This document shows positions 1-5,345 of a stretch of DNA of 5,345 nucleotides, piece after piece; position 1 is the first letter of the stretch, and each line of letters begins with the position of its first letter. The DNA is taken from positions 1 to 5,345 of the forward strand of contig JAPLDV010000890.1 of assembly GCA_026391235.1 (NCBI GenBank), given 5' to 3'. Source of the DNA: Bacteroidia bacterium (GTDB lineage: Bacteria; Bacteroidota; Bacteroidia; Bacteroidales; UBA12481). The notes under the pieces were generated by a model. It did no database searches. It was not told where the DNA came from and saw only the letters and a program-made list of their open reading frames with translations. Made by a program: the position numbers and the translations under genes.

Positions 1-1
1 T

Positions 2-304
2 CCAGGTAAAGTCCTAATTTATCTGAATCAGGTCAGGGAGAGAGCCCGCCAGGGAAATGTGGCAATTTTACCTGATATTACAGAAACCGGGAAAGATAAG
101 CTGCGTAATATCATTTTAAACGAAAGGCGCCATGAGCTTGCCCTCGAAGGGCATCGTTTCTGGGATCTGGTGAGAACAGGCAAAGCCGCGGAAGTCCTCG
201 GCCCGCTGGGGTTTGTTACCGGGAAACATGAACTTTTACCAATCCCTCAATCCGAAATTGATATCTCACAGGGAGTTCTGGAACAAAATCCGAATTGGAA
301 TTAA
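2..304 (+). CDS. SusD/RagB-family outer-membrane nutrient-binding lipoprotein, C-terminal fragment
   Basis: This is the last ~100 residues of a SusD-like protein; the reading frame is open from base 2, so the true start lies upstream and the GTG at 59 is only an internal valine. SusD-family proteins are surface lipoproteins that cap a SusC TonB-dependent transporter and bind oligosaccharides for import. Family hallmarks are visible: the helix with NERRHELALEGHRFWDLVRTG, in which ERR.EL..EG.R.WDL.R is typical, and the C-terminal LLPIPQSEID followed by a QNPNW ending, which is the standard SusD terminus. The stop at 302-304 falls where the family normally ends, so the 3' end appears intact. A SusC gene is expected further upstream but is not in the window. 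It probably shares a transcript with the lipoprotein gene 44 bases downstream. The glycan specificity cannot be read from this fragment. Confidence 0.93.
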   Translation, partial: PGKVLIYLNQVRERARQGNVAILPDITETGKDKLRNIILNERRHELALEGHRFWDLVRTGKAAEVLGPLGFVTGKHELLPIPQSEIDISQGVLEQNPNWN

Positions 305-348
305 CTAAATAATTAATCAACTAAAGTTTTACATTAAATGATCATTTT

Positions 349-1632
349 ATGAAAAGGAAAAATGTTTTTCTGAGCGCTTTTCTAGTAACAGCGATGTTTG
401 CTGTTATGTTTAGCGGTTGCAAAAAGGATTCTGGTCCGACGGATTTTACCCTGTCAGCCCTCATGGCAGGAACCATCGATCTCAATGGCGCCACCTCGCC
501 TAATACGGTACCCGTCAACCCCTCCATCGTGGCTACCTTTAATACGGACGTGGATCTGACTACTGCTCTTCCTGCAAACGTTTCCCTGGTTCAGGAATAC
601 GATAATGCAGTTATCGCGCTGACTGTAGCAGCAAGCGGGAAGACAATCACTGTTACTCCGACAGAAAACCTTGGAAATGGTGCCAGCTACAAACTCACTT
701 TGCAAGCCGGATTTAAATCTTCCGGCGGATTGGCTCTGACTGAAGTTGTCCGTAAATTTACCACAGTGGGAGCTTTTGTTCCGAAAGGTGCCGTTGCCCA
801 TTGGAATTTTGAAGATAATGCCAATGATGTTGTTGGTACCTATAACCCTTCTGCCAGTGGAATTGTTGCAGTAACTTATACAGCTTCGAGGAACGCTGCT
901 GCCGGTAAGGCTGCTACTTTCGATGGCGCAACCAGCATTATTGAAATTCCGAATGGCGACCAGCTGATGAATACCCATGACTTCACATTGAGCTTTTGGG
1001 CAAAGGCGGTGAATTCAGGCAAAGGGCATTTCATTATTGGCCTTGCTGCATTTTATGGATTTCAGTTTGAACTCAACGGCGGTTTTACAGAATTCAAAAT
1101 GCCTGTTCAGTTTGATTACGGCGATGGAACAAGCGGTACCGGTGGTGACTTAGTCTATAACGGAGATGGCAAAACCAAAGATAACGGAGGCTACAGAGGG
1201 ACTACTTTTAGTAAGGAAAACACTGCTCTGGTTGACGTCCTCAAAGAAAAATGGTTCCATATTACCTATGTTTATAACAGCGCGACCAAAGAGAGAATGT
1301 TCTTTCTGAATGGTGAATTGGTGAAGACACAGGATCATAACCTTTTTCTAAATGATCTCGGTCAACCAACTAAAGAGATGGGAATTACAGGACTGAAATA
1401 TGGTGGTGTTGCTCCCGAAACTGTTAACGAACTTGCTTTTGGGTTTATCCAGTCGCGGGCAGGTACACTTTGGGATGATCAAAGCTGGGGCGGGTATGAT
1501 AAACCTGGTGCTAATCACTTCCAGGGACAGCTCGATGACGTGAGGATTACGGAGATCGATGTAATACTCCAAATGCCCCTATTCGGATATTTACTCAGTA
1601 TTTCTCCATGCTCTCCCTGTCTCTGCGGTTAA
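349..1632 (+). CDS. Surface lipoprotein with Ig-like (Big_5-type) and LamG/concanavalin-type domains; candidate surface glycan-binding protein
   Basis: The 427-residue product begins with a lipoprotein signal peptide: KRK, a hydrophobic stretch, then lipobox FSGC with the lipidated Cys24. Residues ~36-141 resemble a bacterial Ig-like domain of the Big_5 type (PVNPSIVATFNTDVD, later TITVTPTENLGNGASYKLTL and KFTTVG). Residues ~147-402 look like a LamG/concanavalin-fold domain, opening with VAHWNFEDNANDVVGTYNP and closing with the usual last strand QLDDVRI. No catalytic motif is evident. Lying directly after a susD-like gene and before a glycoside hydrolase, it sits where PULs encode SusE/SusF-like surface glycan-binding proteins; that role is inferred from position and domains. 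The ATG at 349 is chosen because it begins the signal peptide; the leader is AT-rich without a Shine-Dalgarno, as is normal in Bacteroidota. Residues ~404-427 (IDVILQMPLFGYLLSISP onward, ending in a Cys-rich CSPCLCG) do not look like a LamG ending and suggest a disrupted 3' end. Confidence 0.85.
   Translation: MKRKNVFLSAFLVTAMFAVMFSGCKKDSGPTDFTLSALMAGTIDLNGATSPNTVPVNPSIVATFNTDVDLTTALPANVSLVQEYDNAVIALTVAASGKTITVTPTENLGNGASYKLTLQAGFKSSGGLALTEVVRKFTTVGAFVPKGAVAHWNFEDNANDVVGTYNPSASGIVAVTYTASRNAAAGKAATFDGATSIIEIPNGDQLMNTHDFTLSFWAKAVNSGKGHFIIGLAAFYGFQFELNGGFTEFKMPVQFDYGDGTSGTGGDLVYNGDGKTKDNGGYRGTTFSKENTALVDVLKEKWFHITYVYNSATKERMFFLNGELVKTQDHNLFLNDLGQPTKEMGITGLKYGGVAPETVNELAFGFIQSRAGTLWDDQSWGGYDKPGANHFQGQLDDVRITEIDVILQMPLFGYLLSISPCSPCLCG
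1590..1632. repeat. Interspersed-repeat-like sequence forming the 3' end of the LamG lipoprotein gene
   Basis: The segment has the pyrimidine-rich, TCTC-periodic pattern ending in CTGTCTCTGCGGTTAA; on the minus strand it begins TTAACCGCAGAGACAGGGAG. This resembles a family of short intergenic repeats with CAGAGAC/GAGA units that I recall from many environmental bacterial genomes; that identification is from memory and was not searched. Here it overlaps the terminal codons of the preceding gene and supplies its stop codon. The copy appears degenerate and there is no clear internal tandem unit. It could instead be ordinary low-complexity sequence. Confidence 0.4.
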
Positions 1633-1681
1633 TATTCTTTCATCTGCCACTCAATAGTTACCTGTATTAATTATTATTATT

Positions 1682-3649
1682 TTGAAAAAGCTCTCTTATA
1701 TCCTTTTTGCAGCTACAAGTATATTGGCAACGATAATTTCCTGCAAACCTGAACCAGTTAATCATGGCACCATTCAATTGGTTCGGGTAATCGCGGGTGA
1801 AATCCCGCTCCGGACCGATGCGACTACATCGGGCATTCCGGCTGATGCCAGTTTTGTCATAGAATTCGCCAGCGCAGTTGATACGTCTACGGTTCGTGCG
1901 GCAATTTCACTGGAAAGTGAATCCGGTACCCAGGCAGAATGCAGTTTTTCTTATTCCACCGACCTGAGCATAATTACTATTATTCCGGACCAAAACCTTG
2001 AATATCTGACATCTTATGACCTAACTATTGGTAGCGGAATTAAAGGTGCGTCAGGGGAATCCTTCCCAGGTTTAGTGTACAAACTGACCACCACTCAGGG
2101 AAAACTTACCCTTAAAAACATTACGTTGAACGGATTGCCGTTTAAGACCACCAAACCATTGATCAACATCGATTTTAAGAATATTACTTTAACAGCCGAG
2201 TTTTCGGATCCGTTGAATCCAGCTGACTACCTTTCATTTTTTACCTTTTCCGGAGGCAACCTTTTGCAAGCAACGCTAAGCTCCAACAACAAAACCATTG
2301 CCTTCACCAATCAGTATCCGCTCAAAGGTTACCAGAAATACTATTTTACTGTTTCATCGAACCTTACCTCCCTGACAGGATACAGCTTCGATGGATTTTC
2401 AAATTCCTTTTATTCGTCCCTCGATTCCACCGATAAATATCCAAGGATTACAGATGAAGAACTTATTGATCTGGTTGAAAGTCAGACTTTCCGTTATTTC
2501 TGGGATTTTGGTCATCCTTCCTGCGGTCTGGCACGCGAGCGAAATTCATCAGGTGACATCGTTACCATTGGAGGATCAGGATTTGGAGTGATGTCGTTGA
2601 TTGCAGGCATGGAGCGCCATTATATCACCCGTAACGATGGGCTGAACCGGTTGGATAAGATTCTGAATTTTCTTGAAACTTGCGACCGGTTTCATGGGGC
2701 CTGGCCCCACTGGCTCAACGGTGCTACCGGAAAAACTATCCCTTTCAGTAAACTGGATAATGGCGCAGATCTCGTGGAAACTTCTTTTATGATACAGGGA
2801 TTGCTGGCGATGAGGGAATATCTGGATGCCTCTGTACCTCAAGAGGAAGCATTGAAAACAAGAATCACCGCTCTCTGGGAAACGGTTGAATGGGACTGGT
2901 TCACCCGGGGGCAGGAAGTCATATACTGGCATTGGTCGCCAACCAATGGTTTCACTATGAACATGCAGATTCGCGGATATAATGAAACGCTGATAACTTA
3001 TGTTCTAGCAGCTTCATCACCTACACATTCTATTGCTGCATCTGCTTATCATAAAGGATATGCCAGCAACGGATCGATCCGCAACGGCAAAAAATTCTTT
3101 GGGATTGTTCTTCCACTTGGAGAAGATTTCGGCGGACCGCTCTTTTTTACACATTACAGTTTCCTCGGACTGGATCCCCGGAAGTTGAAGGACGATTATG
3201 CCGATTATTGGCTGCAAAATGTTAATCATTCCTTGATCAATATGAATTATTGCCTGGCGAATCCGAAAGGCTATATTGGATACAGTGCTGATTGCTGGGG
3301 ACTTACCGCAAGCGATAATCAATCCGGCTATAGTGCCCATTCACCCACAAACGATCTCGGCGTGATCACCCCAACAGCTGCGGTCTCCTCCTTGCCCTAT
3401 ACTCCTGAACAATCGATGAAAGCTATTCGTCACTTTTATTACCGGCTGGGTGATAAACTCTGGGGACCTTATGGATTCTACGATGCATTTAATATAACCT
3501 CTGGCTGGTGGGGCGATTCATACATTTCCATTGACGAGGGCCCTATTGTAGTAATGATTGAAAATTACCGGACCGCTTTGTTGTGGAACCTGTTTATGAA
3601 CTGCCCAGAAGTGAAGGCAGGACTTACTAAATTGGGTTTCTCTTATTAG
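1682..3649 (+). CDS. GH144-like (PF10091 glycoamylase-like) lipoprotein with two N-terminal Ig-like modules; probable endo-beta-1,2-glucanase
   Basis: The 655-residue product starts at TTG: the frame has a TAG stop at 1655 and no ATG or GTG before it, and TTG-AAA-AAG opens a clean lipoprotein signal peptide with lipobox IISC (Cys21). Residues ~30-138 are a Big_5-type Ig-like domain and ~140-250 appear to be a second, diverged one. The catalytic domain spans ~255-655: TFRYFWDFGHP (269-279), GLARERN, GGSGFGVMS, RFHGAWPHWLNG, DNGADLVETSF (359-369), RGYNETL (431-437), NPKGYIGYS, CWGLTASD, SIDEGPIVVMIEN (616-628). These match the GH144/PF10091 pattern. Asp359, Asp363, Glu366 and Glu435 have the same spacing as acidic residues I recall for the Chitinophaga pinensis endo-beta-1,2-glucanase (D135, D139, E142, E211). 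Predicted role: hydrolysis of beta-1,2-glucan to sophoro-oligosaccharides at the cell surface or in the periplasm. The gene lies 49 bases after the LamG lipoprotein and appears full length. Family is well supported; exact substrate is inferred. Confidence 0.9.
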   Translation: MKKLSYILFAATSILATIISCKPEPVNHGTIQLVRVIAGEIPLRTDATTSGIPADASFVIEFASAVDTSTVRAAISLESESGTQAECSFSYSTDLSIITIIPDQNLEYLTSYDLTIGSGIKGASGESFPGLVYKLTTTQGKLTLKNITLNGLPFKTTKPLINIDFKNITLTAEFSDPLNPADYLSFFTFSGGNLLQATLSSNNKTIAFTNQYPLKGYQKYYFTVSSNLTSLTGYSFDGFSNSFYSSLDSTDKYPRITDEELIDLVESQTFRYFWDFGHPSCGLARERNSSGDIVTIGGSGFGVMSLIAGMERHYITRNDGLNRLDKILNFLETCDRFHGAWPHWLNGATGKTIPFSKLDNGADLVETSFMIQGLLAMREYLDASVPQEEALKTRITALWETVEWDWFTRGQEVIYWHWSPTNGFTMNMQIRGYNETLITYVLAASSPTHSIAASAYHKGYASNGSIRNGKKFFGIVLPLGEDFGGPLFFTHYSFLGLDPRKLKDDYADYWLQNVNHSLINMNYCLANPKGYIGYSADCWGLTASDNQSGYSAHSPTNDLGVITPTAAVSSLPYTPEQSMKAIRHFYYRLGDKLWGPYGFYDAFNITSGWWGDSYISIDEGPIVVMIENYRTALLWNLFMNCPEVKAGLTKLGFSY

Positions 3650-3736
3650 TATGGTAGATAATCCGCATTCTAATCCCGATGTGGCCCTATAGGCTTTATG
3701 GCCACTGTTCAGGTATAGGTTAAAAAGATGCCCTGA
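3650..3736. other. Non-coding spacer with two inverted repeats; possible hairpin region
   Basis: All three forward frames are closed by stops here and no homology to the flanking hydrolases is visible. Two perfect inverted repeats occur: GTGGCC (3681-3686) with GGCCAC (3700-3705), a 6-bp stem with a 13-base loop, and GTTCAGG (3707-3713) with CCTGAAC (3732-3738), a 7-bp stem with an 18-base loop. Neither is followed by a T tract, so a classical intrinsic terminator is not supported. The only ATG-initiated frame (3651-3692) encodes 13 residues and is not convincing. The spacer occupies the place where the N-terminus of the next hydrolase should be. Confidence 0.45.
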
Positions 3737-4966
3737 ACTGTAACGTTAAATGAGCATCATCCGGAATGGGGAATTGTTAAGGACCGGACTGCAACATGGG
3801 CCCCTGCCAGTATCGCATCCACGGGTTTCGGAATCCCGTCATTTGCCATCGGTGCTGAAAGAAACTGGATTACGCGTGAAAAAGCGGCCGAAATCACACT
3901 GAAAATTCTGAAGTTCTTTGCCAATTCAGTTCAAAGCAGTGACAAAAAGGTGACCGGTTACAAAGGATTTTATTATCACTTCCTGGAGATGAAAAACGGA
4001 ACCCGCGAATGGAATTGTGAACTTTCTACCATTGATACCGGCTTGCTGATGATGGGAATCCTCTTTGCCAGGAATTATTACAGCCTAGACAATGAAGTTG
4101 AAAACCAGATCCGTTCACTTGCAGCCTTTTTGCTTGGCAGGATAGACTGGAATTTTATGCTGATGCCCGATACCGGCAAGCATGCGAATACCATTTCCAT
4201 GGCCTGGACTCCCGAGAAAGGCTTGCACAATTTCGGCTGGACCGGCTACAACGAGGCTTTGTTCCTATACGTTCTGGCTGCCGGCAGCGGTATGGAAAAT
4301 GCCCAGCGGAGTTACCAGGCATGGTTAAGTTCATACAAATGGTACACTCCTTATGAAGGACTTTCGCATGTGGCATTCCCCCCATTGTTCGGGCACCAGT
4401 TCTCGCAGGCCTTCATCGATTACCGTGGACTAGCCGATGCGTACATGAAGGAAAAGGGAATCGATTACTTCGAGAACTCCCGCCGTGCAACCTATGTTCA
4501 GCGGCGTTACGCGGCTGATAATCCCAAAGGCTGGATTGGTTATGACTCCCTCTGCTGGGGGGTTACAGCCAGCGATGGGCCAACCGAGAAGCTGAACTTT
4601 GATGACAAAAAGTTTTTAGGTTATGCAGGCAGGGGAACCAGCGGCCCCGACTATAATTATTTTGACGACGGAACCATTGCACCCTACGGCCCGCTTTCCT
4701 CTTTGCCGTTCGCTCCTGAAATCGTTCTGCCGACTATCAGGTCGATCAATGAAAAGTATGGTAAGAAGCTATGGGGGAAGTATGGGTATTATGATTCGTT
4801 TAACCCGACGGCGAAATGGGTCAATGATGATTTTATAGGTATAGATGAGGGGCCGATGCTGATCATGATTGAAAATTTCAGAACAGGCCTGGTCTGGAAC
4901 TATGTGATGAAAGATCCTATCATACAGAAAGGCTTAAACAAACTCGGCTATGAATATTTGAAATAG
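3737..4966 (+). pseudogene. 5'-truncated PF10091 glycoamylase-like glycoside hydrolase, paralogue of the upstream enzyme
   Basis: The frame is open from 3737 (after a TGA at 3734) to the TAG at 4964-4966, ~409 codons. Recognisable family sequence begins at about 3761: PEWGIVKDRTATWAPAS, then STGFGIPSFAIGAERNWITRE. This lies before the first standard start codon, the GTG at 3950, so a protein from GTG would lose conserved core sequence. Further blocks are ELSTIDTGLLMMG (~4019-4057), GWTGYNEALFLYVLAAGS, NPKGWIGYDSLCWGVTASDGP, GPLSSLPFAPE and GIDEGPMLIMIENFRTGLVWN, with a normal KLGYEYLK terminus. Missing are a signal peptide and the opening segment equivalent to FRYFWDFGHP in the upstream gene. 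From the STIDT block onward the protein is uninterrupted. It is clearly paralogous to gene 3, but where that has DLVET this has STIDT, so it belongs to another subgroup. The intact body and lack of internal stops suggest recent truncation, an unusual start codon, or an assembly or sequencing error near 3740. The PF10091 assignment is firm; pseudogene status is likely but unproven. Confidence 0.75.
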
Positions 4967-4976
4967 GACTGCCAGG

Positions 4977-5345
4977 ATGAAAAACCTTATCTGCATAAGA
5001 AATGTTATTACCACTCTGCTGGTGCTGGCAACTACAGCGATTCATGCCCAGGTTATAACGCTGGATGATTTTGAAAACAAAACCGGTTGGAGCTTCATCA
5101 AATCCGATGGAGTCAATCTGGCCATATCAAATGAAACAGGATTGACAGGCAATGCGGTCCGGTTCGATTACGATTTCACCAAAGGCACCGGTTACGGTGG
5201 AATCCAGAAACTATTCCCGATTGACCTTCCTGATAATTATGAATTTACCTTTTATGTGAAAGCCGAATCTCCTGCCAATAATTTTGAAATCAAATTTATC
5301 GACAGCACCGGAAACAACGTTTGGTGGGTAAATAACCGAAATTAT
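4977..5345 (+). CDS. Secreted protein with CBM11-like N-terminal beta-sandwich domain, 5' part only
   Basis: This frame starts at ATG 4977, 10 bases after the preceding stop, and stays open for 123 codons to the window edge. The N-terminus is a standard Sec signal peptide (hydrophobic TTLLVLATTA, predicted cleavage after I-H-A, before Gln25); no lipobox is present. After it, residues ~29-123 contain LDDFENKTGW, AVRFDYDF, GYGGIQKLFPIDLP, YEFTFYVKAESP, FEIKFIDSTGNNVWW and NRNY. The opening DDFE with a following FDYDF/FTFYVKA/KFID strand series resembles CBM11/CIA30-type beta-sandwich modules that bind glucans or sit at the front of larger exported enzymes. I recall similar N-termini on long multidomain proteins annotated as discoidin or F5/8-type proteins in Bacteroidota, but the rest is outside the window, so its catalytic content is unknown. 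The tight spacing argues that it is co-transcribed with the hydrolases and acts on the same glycan. Confidence 0.8.
   Translation, partial: MKNLICIRNVITTLLVLATTAIHAQVITLDDFENKTGWSFIKSDGVNLAISNETGLTGNAVRFDYDFTKGTGYGGIQKLFPIDLPDNYEFTFYVKAESPANNFEIKFIDSTGNNVWWVNNRNY

Noticed and set aside
454..978. 174-codon open frame on the minus strand inside the LamG lipoprotein gene
   Set aside because: It is antisense to a clearly coding gene, has no recognisable domain or signal peptide, and its composition looks like an out-of-frame reading.
1669..1684. Possible Bacteroidota -7 promoter element (TAnnTTTG-like) in the ATT track
   Set aside because: It matches imperfectly and overlaps the TTG start codon itself, leaving no room for a leader; no convincing -33 element was seen.
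2576..3340. Two minus-strand open frames (118 and 107 codons) within the GH144-like gene
   Set aside because: They are antisense shadows of conserved catalytic-domain codons, with no independent motif or leader.
3651..3692. Small 13-codon ATG frame right after the GH144-like gene
   Set aside because: It is too short, lacks any recognisable feature and sits in a region that appears to be rearranged.
3681..3738. Intrinsic terminator between the two hydrolase genes
   Set aside because: Two stems exist but loops are long and no T tract follows either, so termination is not supported beyond noting the inverted repeats.
4155..4838. Short frames on both strands inside the second glycoamylase-like gene
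   Set aside because: They overlap strongly conserved family sequence in another frame and contain no plausible protein features.

Overview
The window looks like part of a polysaccharide utilisation locus (PUL) from a Bacteroidota bacterium. The evidence is the C-terminus of a SusD/RagB-family protein, two lipoproteins with Bacteroidota-style signal peptides and lipoboxes, AT-rich leaders without strong Shine-Dalgarno sequences, and two proteins of the glycoamylase-like (PF10091) glycoside hydrolase fold. All supported genes lie on the + strand with short spacers, so they probably form one transcription unit running left to right. Genus cannot be set from this sequence.

Layout: (1) 2-304, the 3' end of a susD-like gene whose start lies upstream of the window. 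(2) 349-1632, a lipoprotein with a bacterial Ig-like domain and a LamG/concanavalin-type domain, in the usual place of a surface glycan-binding protein; its last ~24 residues look foreign. (3) 1682-3649, a lipoprotein with a TTG start, two Ig-like modules and a GH144-like catalytic domain (endo-beta-1,2-glucanase family). (4) 3650-3736, a non-coding spacer with two inverted repeats. (5) 3737-4966, a second, divergent PF10091 protein whose N-terminus and signal peptide are absent and which has no credible start codon; I call it a 5'-truncated pseudogene. (6) 4977-5345, the start of a secreted protein with a CBM11-like beta-sandwich domain, running off the right edge.

Working model (inference): the SusD-like protein, with a SusC partner presumably upstream, and the LamG lipoprotein capture glycan at the cell surface. 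The surface or periplasmic GH144-like lipoprotein cleaves it, and the secreted protein at the right edge adds further binding or hydrolysis. The family of gene 3 points to beta-1,2-glucan as substrate, but this rests on motif resemblance only. I see no RNA genes, CRISPR arrays, transposase genes or tRNAs. I see no wholly new system; the noteworthy points are the two eroded gene ends, the divergent paralogue pair and the partial right-edge protein.
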